From positions 372,001 through 436,000 of the forward strand of contig NZ_LNRU01000005.1 of NCBI RefSeq assembly GCF_001468225.1: a stretch of DNA of 64,000 nt, given 5' to 3'. Source of the DNA: Sphingopyxis sp. H053 (GTDB taxonomy: Bacteria; Pseudomonadota; Alphaproteobacteria; Sphingomonadales; Sphingomonadaceae). The position numbers and the translations under genes are program-made. This document shows positions 45,651 through 53,757 of this stretch, piece after piece; the stretch's first letter is position 1, and each line of letters begins with the position of its first letter. The notes under the pieces were generated by a model that saw only the letters and a program-made list of their open reading frames with translations, was not told the DNA's origin and did no database searches.

Positions 45651-45668
45651 GCCCACCGCCGTTTCGAT
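45632..45668. terminator. Probable terminator overlapping the AI-2E gene stop
   Basis: AACGGCGGCGGGCT (45632-45645) pairs with AGCCCACCGCCGTT (45650-45663) with one mismatch and a 4-nt loop, then TTCGATTTC. The TGA stop is within the loop/stem. It separates the convergent AI-2E and FKBP genes and may work in both directions. Confidence 0.6.
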
Positions 45669-45688
45669 TTCGTCGAGACCGTCGCTTG

Positions 45689-46243
45689 TTACTGCGGCGG
45701 CATGCCCGGCGGCGGACCGGCCGGACCGCCGGGAGCGCCCCCGGGGCCGCCCTGCATCATCTGTTGCTGCTGCATCATCTGCTGCTGTTGCTGCATCTGC
45801 TGCTGCATCGCGCGAACCTCGGCCTCCGAACGGAAGTCGAGCAGCGTGACGGCGAAGTGCAGCGTGCTGCCGGCCGGGATCGGACCGACCGCGCGGTCGC
45901 CATAGCCGAGCTGCGCGGGGATGGTGATCTTGTACTCGCCGCCCTTTTTCATGCGTGTCAGCGCCTCCGAAAAGCCGGGAACGACCTGCGCGACCTGCAT
46001 CGGCGCCTGTTCGTTCGCGTCGAAGACGGTGCCGTCGTCGAGCTTGCCTTCATATTTGACCAGCACGACGTCGGCCTTAGTCGGGCTCGGCCCGGAGCCT
46101 TCCTTCACGACCTCGAATCCGATGCGCGGGGTCATGTGCCAGGCAAAGGCCGCGCCGGCGACCAACAGCGCGGCGAGGCCAAACCACATCAGCCACAGGC
46201 CGCCCTTGCTCACCGGGCGCAGTGGAACCGTCGTTACGCTCAT
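45689..46243 (-). CDS. Membrane-anchored FKBP-type peptidyl-prolyl isomerase with Gln/Met-rich tail
   Basis: The 184-residue protein has one N-terminal membrane anchor (LWLMWFGLAALLVAGAAFAW), an FKBP domain (VVLVKYEGKLDDGTVFDAN, VVPGFSEALTRMKKGG, IPAQLGYGD) and an unusual tail: a run of Gln and Met followed by Gly/Pro. The isomerase domain should face the periplasm. The tail of about 45 residues is low-complexity and Met-rich, a composition seen in some copper-handling proteins. No partner is apparent nearby. Confidence 0.92.
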   Translation of the reverse strand: MSVTTVPLRPVSKGGLWLMWFGLAALLVAGAAFAWHMTPRIGFEVVKEGSGPSPTKADVVLVKYEGKLDDGTVFDANEQAPMQVAQVVPGFSEALTRMKKGGEYKITIPAQLGYGDRAVGPIPAGSTLHFAVTLLDFRSEAEVRAMQQQMQQQQQMMQQQQMMQGGPGGAPGGPAGPPPGMPPQ

Positions 46244-46398
46244 CTTGCAGTCCTTTACCTGCCCCGTTTTCCGGGGGCGAAATGTCGGGCATGCCTATAG
46301 GCGGAGCGGCGCGGAACGGTCCAGAGGCAATTACGCGAGGTCGCGATATACGCCAATGTTGGCTTTGGGATGGAGGCTGCCATCGCTTCACTTTCTTT

Positions 46399-46491
46399 CG
46401 TCATCCCGGACTTGATCCGGGATCCCGCTTTTTTTGAGGCACCGGCTGGCTTCGACCTCAAGCTGGACCCCGGATCAAGTCCGGGGTGACG
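46399..46491. repeat. Inverted repeat of the GTCATCCCGGACTTGATCC family
   Basis: The left arm, 46399-46425, contains CCCGGACTTGATCCGGG; the right arm, 46465-46491, is its reverse complement in 25 of 27 positions. Each arm is also a short hairpin. The same pair, with identical arms, occurs at 57583-57658. Dispersed intergenic repeat typical of sphingomonads. Confidence 0.75.
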
Positions 46492-46546
46492 ATGATGGAT
46501 AGTCACGTCCGGTCGCAAACCAGTAACAGACTCTCCAAACCAACGA

Positions 46547-46583
46547 AAAAGGGCGCCGCGTTGCCGCGGCGCCCTTTTCACGA
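46547..46583 (-). terminator. Rho-independent terminator of rpsU
   Basis: The 14-bp perfect stem AAAAGGGCGCCGCG/CGCGGCGCCCTTTT has a 4-nt loop. On the minus strand it ends in a T-run, 30 bp after the rpsU stop. Confidence 0.85.
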
Positions 46584-46608
46584 TCAGGATCCCGAACGGG
46601 AGACGGTC

Positions 46609-46815
46609 TTACTTGATACCGTCGCGCTCCATCCGCTTGCGCTCCATCTTGCGGGCGCGGCGGACAGCGGCGGCGTGCTCACGCGCGCGCTTTTCGCTGG
46701 GCTTCTCGTAATGACGGCGCAGCTTCATTTCGCGATACACGCCCTCACGCTGCAGCTTCTTCTTGAGCGCGCGAAGGGCCTGGTCGACATTATTGTCGCG
46801 AACGATGATCTGCAT
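46609..46815 (-). CDS. rpsU: 30S ribosomal protein S21
   Basis: The 68-residue basic protein of the small ribosomal subunit starts [20 protein letters not shown], the canonical S21 start, which fixes the ATG at 46815. GGAG lies about 12 bases upstream. The C-terminal end is rich in Lys and Arg ([15 protein letters not shown]). S21 helps in mRNA start-site selection. A strong terminator follows, so it is probably transcribed alone. Confidence 0.97.
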   Translation of the reverse strand: MQIIVRDNNVDQALRALKKKLQREGVYREMKLRRHYEKPSEKRAREHAAAVRRARKMERKRMERDGIK

Positions 46816-47093
46816 ACGCCGTGTCGTCTCCGGTTCGTCCAACGATGAACGGCTACCGGCCATCCGGTCCGCCATAAATCGCCGATATAAGGGCAATAAA
46901 AGAAGCGCCGCGAACCCGCGACGTTCCGATGGCTGGGCCACTAAAAGGATTCGCGGCAAAATGCAAGCCCTTGCGCGGTAAACTGCGCTTGCCCCGCTAT
47001 CGAACCGCCCTGCCCGCTCGCGGGATTGTGCCGCGCCCCATCCTTATGGCATAGGTAGCAGGACGAAACTAACATCATAATGAGGGACAGGCC

Positions 47094-47858
47094 ATGGCGA
47101 CCCAGCTCAAGCGCAACAGCAAATATAGCGAAGCCGAATGGACGGCGCGGCAGGAGCTTGCCGCCTGCTATCGCATCTTCGCGATGATGGGCTGGGACGA
47201 GATGATCTTCAACCATATCACGGTGAAGGTGCCCGACGAGGAAGGCGCCTTCCTGATCAACCCCTATGGCCTGCACTTCAGCGAAGTCACCGCATCGAAC
47301 CTGATCAAGATCGACATCGACGGCAACAAGGTCGACGAGGACAATCCCTGGCACGTCAACAAGGCGGGCTTTGTCCAGCATAGCCTGTTCCACCGTGTCC
47401 TGCCCGACGCGCATGCGATCATCCACACGCATACTACCGCAACGGTTTCGGTCTGCGCGCTCGAGGGCGGGCTGCAGCCGGTCAATTTCTACGCCTGCAA
47501 CTTTGCCGGCCAGCTCGCCTATCATGATTTCGAGGGGGTGACGGTGCGCGAGGAGGAAGGCGAACGCCTCGTCCAGAACCTCGGCGACAAACGCATCCTG
47601 ATGCTCAAGAACCACGGCCCCGTCGTGATGGGCAAGACGCTGACCGAGGCCTTCATCAAATATTGGGCGCTCCAGCGCGCGTGCGAGATCCAGATGGCGA
47701 CGATGAGCATGGGCAAGCCGATCACGGTGCCGCAGGAAGTGATCGCCGTCCACCAGCGCGACCTGTTCATGGCCTCGATCCCCGGACAAGCGGGTAAGGC
47801 CGAATTCGACGCGATGGTGCGCAAGGTCGACAAGATCGACACGAGCTGGCGTGACTAA
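47094..47858 (+). CDS. Class II aldolase/adducin family protein
   Basis: The 254-residue protein has the zinc site of class II aldolases: His111-x-His113 in IIHTHTTATVS, a later His in LMLKNHGPVVMG, and NHITVKVP near the N-terminus. Family members act on fuculose- or ribulose-phosphates, but this long-start subgroup is often uncharacterised. GAGGGAC lies just before the ATG. The gene ends 27 bp before the 2Fe-2S protein gene. No sugar genes adjoin it, so substrate is unknown. Confidence 0.87.
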   Translation: MATQLKRNSKYSEAEWTARQELAACYRIFAMMGWDEMIFNHITVKVPDEEGAFLINPYGLHFSEVTASNLIKIDIDGNKVDEDNPWHVNKAGFVQHSLFHRVLPDAHAIIHTHTTATVSVCALEGGLQPVNFYACNFAGQLAYHDFEGVTVREEEGERLVQNLGDKRILMLKNHGPVVMGKTLTEAFIKYWALQRACEIQMATMSMGKPITVPQEVIAVHQRDLFMASIPGQAGKAEFDAMVRKVDKIDTSWRD

Positions 47859-47885
47859 TCCGGCCATTCGGTTAACAGGTGCGGC

Positions 47886-48431
47886 ATGACGCGATTCTCG
47901 GTCAACGACCGCCCGGTCGAATATCGCATGGAACCCGAAACGCCCCTGCTGTGGGCGCTGCGCGACGCGTCGAACCTGACGGGAACCAAATATGGCTGCG
48001 GCACCGGCGAGTGCGGCGCGTGCACCGTCGACATCGACGGCGAGGCGATTCGCAGCTGCATGGTTACGATCGCCGAGTGCGAAGGCCGCTTCGTCACGAC
48101 GATCGAGGGGCTGGCGCGCGATCGCAGCCATCCGGTGCAGCAGGCGTGGGTCGCCGAACAGGTTCCGCAATGCGGCTTCTGCCAGTCGGGGATGATCATG
48201 GCCGCCGCCGCGCTGCTCCGGTCCAACAGCAATCCCAGCGATGCCGACATCGACGCGGCGATGACCAACATCTGCCGCTGCGGCACCTATCCGCGCATCC
48301 GCACTGCCATCCGCTTGGCGGGCCGCGTGATCCGCGGCGAGGAACGCATCGCCGCCGCACCCCCACCCGGCATTCGTCCCGAAGATGCGGCGCGCGCCGT
48401 CCCCGCCCTCCGCCTGCCGCCCGGAACCTGA
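47886..48431 (+). CDS. 2Fe-2S subunit of a xanthine oxidase-type molybdoenzyme (orphan)
   Basis: The 181-residue protein has both iron-sulfur domains of the small subunit of xanthine-dehydrogenase-family hydroxylases. The plant-type cluster is YGCGTGECGACTV plus a later Cys (IRSCMVTI); the second is PQCGFCQSGM with NICRCGTY. It resembles the alpha subunit of isoquinoline 1-oxidoreductase. The large molybdopterin subunit that should accompany it is not encoded nearby. The last 30 residues are Ala/Pro-rich. Its partner must be encoded elsewhere, or it works alone in electron transfer. Confidence 0.92.
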   Translation: MTRFSVNDRPVEYRMEPETPLLWALRDASNLTGTKYGCGTGECGACTVDIDGEAIRSCMVTIAECEGRFVTTIEGLARDRSHPVQQAWVAEQVPQCGFCQSGMIMAAAALLRSNSNPSDADIDAAMTNICRCGTYPRIRTAIRLAGRVIRGEERIAAAPPPGIRPEDAARAVPALRLPPGT

Positions 48432-48564
48432 ATATCCCTGTTCATCTAGCTGAACCGCAGGCAACAGCCCGGTCAGCCATCGATCATCTTGCTAAGAGTA
48501 AGAATCACTCCATCATCCCGGCTGGTGTCTTCAGCGATCGGGACATGAGTTGGAGAATGGCGAG

Positions 48565-49569
48565 ATGAAGAAGATGTTCGGAGGGTTGCTGATCGCTGCA
48601 ACGATCCTGACCCCGATCGCTCCGGCTGCCGCACAGGCATCGGGCGAGCGGGTGCAGATCGCGCAGCGCGGCGACCGGGAGGACCGCGGACCACGCGGCC
48701 CCGAAGTGCGCCGTGGCGGCGATCGTGGGCAAGCCCGCGCAGAACGCCAGCAAGGTCAACAGCCGCAGGTCGAGCGTCAGCAACGCGCCGAATGGCGACA
48801 GCAGCGCGGTAATGATGCGCAACGCGGCAACGATCAACAGCGCCAAGCCCAGCGTCAGCAGTGGCAGCAGCAGCGCGGGAACGACCAGCAGCGGCAAGCC
48901 CAGCGTCAGCAGTGGCAACGTCAAGCCGAACAGCGTCAGCGCGGCGGCAGCTATGACCGCAACCGCGACGGCCGCACCGACCGTCAGTGGGACCGCAATC
49001 GCGACGGTCAGGTCGACCGTCAGTGGGACCGCAACCGCAACGGCCAGGTCGATCGCCGCTACGATCGCAATCGCAACGGCGACCTCGACCGCCGCTGGGA
49101 TCGCAACAACAACAATCGCATCGACCAGCGAGACGGTCGCTACGATCGCAACCGCGACGGCCAGATCGATCGGCGCTACGACCGCAATAACAATGACCGC
49201 GTAGACCGGCGCTATCGCGACGGCCGCAACGATCGCTGGGACCGGGGCGACCGCAACAACCGGTGGAACCGCGATTGGCGCAACGACCGCCGCTACGACT
49301 GGCGCAGCTACCGCGACCGGAACCGCAGCTATTACCGCATGCCGCGCTATTACAACCCGTATCGCGGCTATGGCTACACGCGGTTCAGCATCGGATTCTC
49401 GCTGAATTCGCTCTTCTATAGCTCGCGCTACTGGATCAACGATCCGGGCTATTACCGCCTGCCGCCCGCTTACGGAGGCACGCGCTGGATCCGCTATTAC
49501 AACGACGCGCTTCTGGTCGACACCTACTCGGGCGAAGTGATCGACGTGATCTACGATTTCTTCTGGTAA
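48565..49569 (+). CDS. RcnB-like periplasmic protein with DxNx(D/N)xxxD loop repeats
   Basis: The protein has 334 residues from the ATG at 48565 (GGAG upstream), with a signal peptide ending near PAAAQA. Residues 40-128 are Arg/Gln-rich with QRQQW repeats. Residues 131-214 hold seven loops of the form DRNRDGQVD, spaced mostly 12 residues apart, similar to calcium-binding dockerin/EF-hand loops. The C-terminus (YYRLPPAYGGTRWIRYYND, then ALLVDTYSGEVIDVIYDFF) is an RcnB domain, a family linked to nickel/cobalt or stress responses. A terminator follows at 49599. Whether the loops bind calcium is not known. Confidence 0.85.
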   Translation: MKKMFGGLLIAATILTPIAPAAAQASGERVQIAQRGDREDRGPRGPEVRRGGDRGQARAERQQGQQPQVERQQRAEWRQQRGNDAQRGNDQQRQAQRQQWQQQRGNDQQRQAQRQQWQRQAEQRQRGGSYDRNRDGRTDRQWDRNRDGQVDRQWDRNRNGQVDRRYDRNRNGDLDRRWDRNNNNRIDQRDGRYDRNRDGQIDRRYDRNNNDRVDRRYRDGRNDRWDRGDRNNRWNRDWRNDRRYDWRSYRDRNRSYYRMPRYYNPYRGYGYTRFSIGFSLNSLFYSSRYWINDPGYYRLPPAYGGTRWIRYYNDALLVDTYSGEVIDVIYDFFW

Positions 49570-49598
49570 TATTCCTTTCGGTTATCAGATGACAAACT

Positions 49599-49628
49599 GA
49601 GGGGTCGGCCCAGCCGGCCCCTCTTTTT
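49599..49628 (+). terminator. Rho-independent terminator after the RcnB-like gene
   Basis: GAGGGGTCGGC pairs with GCCGGCCCCTC (one G-T pair) with a short loop, followed by TTTTT; 30 bp after the stop. Confidence 0.8.
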
Positions 49629-49688
49629 ATGCGCTTGCCCTCCCCCGCCCGCCGCGCCACGGTGGCGCAATCAGACAGGGGAGACTTC

Positions 49689-50960
49689 ATGCGTAAATTG
49701 GGAATGGTCGCGGCAGCGACGCTGGCGCTGCTGGGTACGACGGCGTACGCAAAAACCACGGTCGTGTATGCGGGACGCGTCATCACCGACGCTAGCAAGC
49801 CCGCGCAAGGCCCCTCGACCGTCACCATCACCGACGACCGCATCACGTCGATCGTCGCCGGACGCACCGAAGCCCCCGCCGGCGCCGAGATCGTCGACCT
49901 TGGCGACAAGACCCTGCTGCCCGGCCTCGTCGACCTTCACGTCCACCTGACCGGCGATCCGGGCGAGGATTATCGCGCCGCGACGGTCGACCCTGACGAA
50001 TGGGGCGTCGTCGTCGGTGCGAAAAATGCCGCCATCACGCTCCGCGCGGGCTTCACGACGGTCCGCGAGGCCGGATCGGCGCAATATACCGCCTATGCGC
50101 TCCGCCGCGGAACGACCGCCGGCTTCATCGAAGGCCCGCGCATCGTCGCCGCCGGCCCGGCGCTGTCGATCATCGGCGGGCATGGCGACGTCACGGGCTT
50201 TCGCGAGGACGTCCACGCCGTGCTCGACCAGGGCTATACCTGCACCGGCGCGCTCGAATGCGCCGAAAAGGTGCGCAAGGCGTCGCGCGCGGGCGCCGAC
50301 GTTATCAAGATCACCGCGACCGGCGGCGTGTTGTCGCAGCAGGCGCGTGGGCTCGAAGGCCATTTCACCAGCGCCGAATTGCAGAGCATCGCCGACACCG
50401 CGCACTCGCTGGGCCTCAAAGTGATGGCGCACGCGCATGGTGCGGGCGGGATTACCGCCTCGGCGGCGGCGGGCATCGACAGCATCGAGCATGGCACCTT
50501 CGCCGACGATGCGACGCTGAAGGTCATGAAGGCGAAGGGCACCTATCTCGTCCCGACGCTGATGGCGTTCGAGGGCATCCGCGAGCGGCTGGGCAAGGGC
50601 ATCTATACCCCGACGGTCGAGAACAAGGTGCGCATGACGCTGAACGACGTCGGCAAGGCGGTGACGCGCGCCAAGGCGCTCGGCGTCCCGGTTGCTTTCG
50701 GCACCGACGCCGGCGTGTTCGAGCATGGCCGCAACGGGCAGGAGTTCGCGCTACTCGTCAAACATGGCCTGACCCCGCGCGAGGCGCTGGCGAGCGCGAC
50801 GACGGTCGCGGCGAAACTCCTGTCGCTCGAAAACGAGATCGGCCGCATCGCACCCGGCATGTCGGCTGATATGATCGCGGTCAGCGGCGACCCGCTGACC
50901 GACGTCACCGTGCTGGAAAAGGTCGACTGGGTGATGGCACGCGGCCGGATCGCCGAATGA
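49689..50960 (+). CDS. Exported metal-dependent amidohydrolase
   Basis: The 423-residue protein has a signal peptide (MRKLGMVAAATLALLGTTAYA) and GGGGAG before the ATG. Metal-site elements of the imidazolonepropionase-like amidohydrolases are all present: HxH in VDLHVHLTGD, Lys in VIKITATGG, His in VMAHAHGAG and SIEHGTF, and Asp in FGTDAGVFEHG. Periplasmic relatives cleave X-Pro or other short dipeptides; some act on organophosphates. Substrate cannot be fixed. It converges on the GGDEF-EAL gene. Confidence 0.92.
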   Translation: MRKLGMVAAATLALLGTTAYAKTTVVYAGRVITDASKPAQGPSTVTITDDRITSIVAGRTEAPAGAEIVDLGDKTLLPGLVDLHVHLTGDPGEDYRAATVDPDEWGVVVGAKNAAITLRAGFTTVREAGSAQYTAYALRRGTTAGFIEGPRIVAAGPALSIIGGHGDVTGFREDVHAVLDQGYTCTGALECAEKVRKASRAGADVIKITATGGVLSQQARGLEGHFTSAELQSIADTAHSLGLKVMAHAHGAGGITASAAAGIDSIEHGTFADDATLKVMKAKGTYLVPTLMAFEGIRERLGKGIYTPTVENKVRMTLNDVGKAVTRAKALGVPVAFGTDAGVFEHGRNGQEFALLVKHGLTPREALASATTVAAKLLSLENEIGRIAPGMSADMIAVSGDPLTDVTVLEKVDWVMARGRIAE

Positions 50961-50969
50961 TCGCGGCCG

Positions 50970-53525
50970 TCACGCGGCGCGGCGGACGCGTCCCCGCGCC
51001 GACGTGACCGTCTTTGGACCGGTCAGCCCGTCGATCTCGACCGCTTCGGCAAATTTTACGCCGACGCGGTTGCCCGCCGACCAGCGCGCCTCGGCATCGA
51101 AAATCTGGTCGGCGCCGAATTCGAGCGTCAGCACCGTCCCGGGCGGCACATTCCACAGCCCCTCGATCAGCGCCCCGTGCGACGATATGTTGCGGACGAT
51201 CCCCTCATATCGATACCCGCCGCTGCCGACCTGGATCGTGCGGAAGGTCGTCAGCCGCGCCTCGCGTGCGCTCTTATACCCCTTCGCCTCGGCGCGCCCG
51301 CCGCCCTCGCGAAGCAGAGCCAGTACCTCGACCAGATCCATCGGACGCCCATAGATATAGCCCTGGACATGGCTGCACCCGAGCCCGCGGATCAGCGCGA
51401 GGTCGTCATGCGTCTCGACGCCTTCGGCGGTCGTTTCCATGTCGAGCGCGGTGGCCAGCCCGACGATCGACGAGATTATCGCGGCGTTCATGCTGCTGGG
51501 ATCGGCGGCGCCCAGGACGAAGCTCTGGTCGATCTTGATCTTGTCGAACGGCGCCTTCTTGAGATAGCCGAGCGCCGAATAGCCGGTGCCGAAATCGTCG
51601 AGCGCCAGCCGCACACCGGTGCGCTTCAATTTCTGGAACATCGCGAGATTCTCGGCGCTCTCGTCGAGGAAGACCCCCTCGGTGATCTCGAGCTCGAGCT
51701 GATCGGGACGGATGCCCGCCGCCGACACCGCACTCATGATCGTCGCGGGCAGCTTTTCATTGGCGAACTGCCGCGGCGAGACATTGACCGCGACGCGGTA
51801 TCCGGGGCCGAGGTGCGCGATCGTCGCGCAGGCGGTGCGGATGATCCATTCGCCGATCGGCACGATCAGGTTCGATTCCTCGGCTATGGGTATGAATTTC
51901 GACGGGCTGATCAAGCCGTCGGTCGCATGATGCCAGCGGATCAGCGCCTCGAACCCGGTAATCCGCTCGCTCTCGACGTCGACGATCGGCTGATAGAGCA
52001 GCCTCAGCTCATCCTTCGCCAGCGCGTCGCGCAGCGCATCTTCGATCGCCTTGCGCTCGCTCGCCTGATTGTGCATCGCGTCGGCATAGAAGCGATAGAC
52101 GCCGCGCCCCGCGTCCTTCGCGGCATAAAGCGCAAGGTCGGCGTTGCGGACAAGCGCCGACGCCGAGACGCCCTGCCCCTCCGACACCGCGATGCCGAGC
52201 GACGAGCCGACGCGCACCTGCTCGCCCTCGATGGAAAAGGGCTTGGCGAGGCTCAGAATGATCGCATTGGCGATGCCGGCAAGCTTCTCGGGCTGGCTCA
52301 TCTGCGGCACGACAATCTGGAATTCGTCGCCGCCGAGCCGTCCGACCTGTCCCTTGTCGCCGACGATCTGCGTCAGCCGCCCCGCGACCTGCTGCAGCAA
52401 CTGGTCGCCCACCGGATGCCCCAGCGTATCGTTCACCGCCTTGAACCGGTCGAGGTCCATCAGCAGCAGCGCGCAGGGCTGCGGCTGCCCACTATGGCTC
52501 TTGAGCGCGCGTTCGAGCAGGTCGGTGATGTGGCGGCGGTTCGCAAGGCCGGTGAGCGTGTCGTAGCGCGCGAGCTGGTTGATCTCGCGCTCGGACCTCT
52601 TCTTGTCGGTGAGGTCGGTGCCGCTGCCTCTGAACCCCTGGAAATTTCCAAGCTCGTTGCTGATCGGCTGGCCCGAAATCGACCACCAGCGCTCCTCGCC
52701 CGGCACCGCGGCCTGTACCGTCAGCTCCTTGAACGGGGTGCGCGACGACAGGCTGAACCCCAGCGTCCGCTCCTCGCTCTCGTCGTTGCCGATCCGCTTG
52801 CGGATGATGTCGGTAAAGGGATGGCCGAGCAGGTCGGCGAGCGGCCGGTCGAGCCGCGCCGCGACGGTCGGCGAGATATAGACGAGCTGGCCATAGCGAT
52901 CGGTTTCCCAGAACCAGCCGCGTCCCGCGCGCTCGAAATCACGCATCAGGTTCAGCGCGCGCTGCTGGTCGCTGACGCCCTGCCGCGCGGCGCGCGTCGC
53001 GCGGCGCTGATGCCGGACATCCTCGCGCATCATGACGATCAGCAGGCCAAGGAAGATGAAACCTGCGACCGCGAACGGCCACGAGGCGACGCCGATCGCG
53101 CCACCCAGTGCTGTCGCACCGGCGAAAGCAAAAAAGGCGGGACGAACCACCGCGACCGCCGATGCCGCGACGAGCAGCGAGCCGATGTGGATCGCGGTAA
53201 AGGCATCGAAATGGCGGCTGCCGTCGGGAACGGCGATCGCGTCGAACATCGCGGCGGCGTTGAGCAAGGTGCCAAGCGCGATCAGCGCCATGCACAGCAT
53301 CGCCATCAGTCGCACGCGGCTGTGTGCGATCGGACGCGGTTTGCGCATCGCCTGCCCGATTACCGTCAGCGCGACATCGCATGGCAAGCCGGCCGCCATC
53401 ACCAGCCAGTGCGAAGGGTGATCGAGGAAGCCCGCAAGGCCCGGCAGAAAGGCGAAGGTCAGGAATGCAAGGACGCGGCCGATCAGCACATAATGCCACA
53501 GCTTCGCCACGCGCATCAGATGCAT
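50970..53525 (-). CDS. Membrane GGDEF-EAL protein with PAS and C-terminal PilZ domain
   Basis: The protein has 851 residues from the ATG at 53525 (MHLMRVAKLWHY); an ATG at 53669 is possible but adds a non-conserved stretch. Order: several N-terminal transmembrane helices, PAS domain (WFWETDRYGQLVYISPT), GGDEF domain with intact GGDEF, EAL domain with FEALIRW, DDFGTGYSAL and KIDQSF, then a PilZ domain (VRNISSHGALIEG). It could both make and degrade cyclic di-GMP and bind it through PilZ, although the N-terminal RxxxR of PilZ is not clear. A feedback role is likely. Confidence 0.93.
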   Translation of the reverse strand: MHLMRVAKLWHYVLIGRVLAFLTFAFLPGLAGFLDHPSHWLVMAAGLPCDVALTVIGQAMRKPRPIAHSRVRLMAMLCMALIALGTLLNAAAMFDAIAVPDGSRHFDAFTAIHIGSLLVAASAVAVVRPAFFAFAGATALGGAIGVASWPFAVAGFIFLGLLIVMMREDVRHQRRATRAARQGVSDQQRALNLMRDFERAGRGWFWETDRYGQLVYISPTVAARLDRPLADLLGHPFTDIIRKRIGNDESEERTLGFSLSSRTPFKELTVQAAVPGEERWWSISGQPISNELGNFQGFRGSGTDLTDKKRSEREINQLARYDTLTGLANRRHITDLLERALKSHSGQPQPCALLLMDLDRFKAVNDTLGHPVGDQLLQQVAGRLTQIVGDKGQVGRLGGDEFQIVVPQMSQPEKLAGIANAIILSLAKPFSIEGEQVRVGSSLGIAVSEGQGVSASALVRNADLALYAAKDAGRGVYRFYADAMHNQASERKAIEDALRDALAKDELRLLYQPIVDVESERITGFEALIRWHHATDGLISPSKFIPIAEESNLIVPIGEWIIRTACATIAHLGPGYRVAVNVSPRQFANEKLPATIMSAVSAAGIRPDQLELEITEGVFLDESAENLAMFQKLKRTGVRLALDDFGTGYSALGYLKKAPFDKIKIDQSFVLGAADPSSMNAAIISSIVGLATALDMETTAEGVETHDDLALIRGLGCSHVQGYIYGRPMDLVEVLALLREGGGRAEAKGYKSAREARLTTFRTIQVGSGGYRYEGIVRNISSHGALIEGLWNVPPGTVLTLEFGADQIFDAEARWSAGNRVGVKFAEAVEIDGLTGPKTVTSARGRVRRAA

Positions 53526-53631
53526 GACGAATTCGGGTGAATCGAACAGCGATTCGCCCGCTGGCAAATCGCCGCCTCCCGGCCGGATGATGTTACGCCG
53601 AACCCCCAATGTTCCGAACTTCCCCGCTTTT

Positions 53632-53648
53632 CTGGTCGCCGCGACCAG
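53632..53648. promoter_or_regulatory. Perfect palindrome upstream of the fatty acid desaturase
   Basis: CTGGTCGC-C-GCGACCAG is an 8-bp perfect inverted repeat with a 1-bp centre in the divergent gap between the GGDEF-EAL and desaturase genes, 110 bp before the desaturase. It could be an operator; if the GGDEF protein starts at 53669 it would be coding. Confidence 0.3.
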
Positions 53649-53757
53649 TGGCCAAAAAGGGGTTTCCAAATCCTTACCGCAAGCTCACGATTTCCGCCGA
53701 TATTGTGCCAAAACGGAAGGGGTTACGTTTCGGTTCGCAACTTGTTATAGATCGGCC

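Larger units (their letters stand above)
46244..46608. other. Intergenic region, FKBP / rpsU (365 bp)
   Basis: This stretch has no supported gene. It holds the FKBP promoter, a REP-like inverted repeat (46399-46491) and the rpsU terminator (46547-46583). The remaining bases show nothing further. Confidence 0.6.

Noticed and set aside
46929..47054. Possible 41-residue small gene before the aldolase
   Set aside because: No ribosome site, no domain, composition like the surrounding DNA.
48780..49210. CRISPR-like or tandem DNA repeats
   Set aside because: The repeats are in-frame codons of the RcnB-like protein, with variable third bases and no unique spacers of fixed length.
51177..53540. Open frame of 787 codons opposite the GGDEF-EAL gene
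   Set aside because: Shadow frame; Arg/Asp-rich product without domains.
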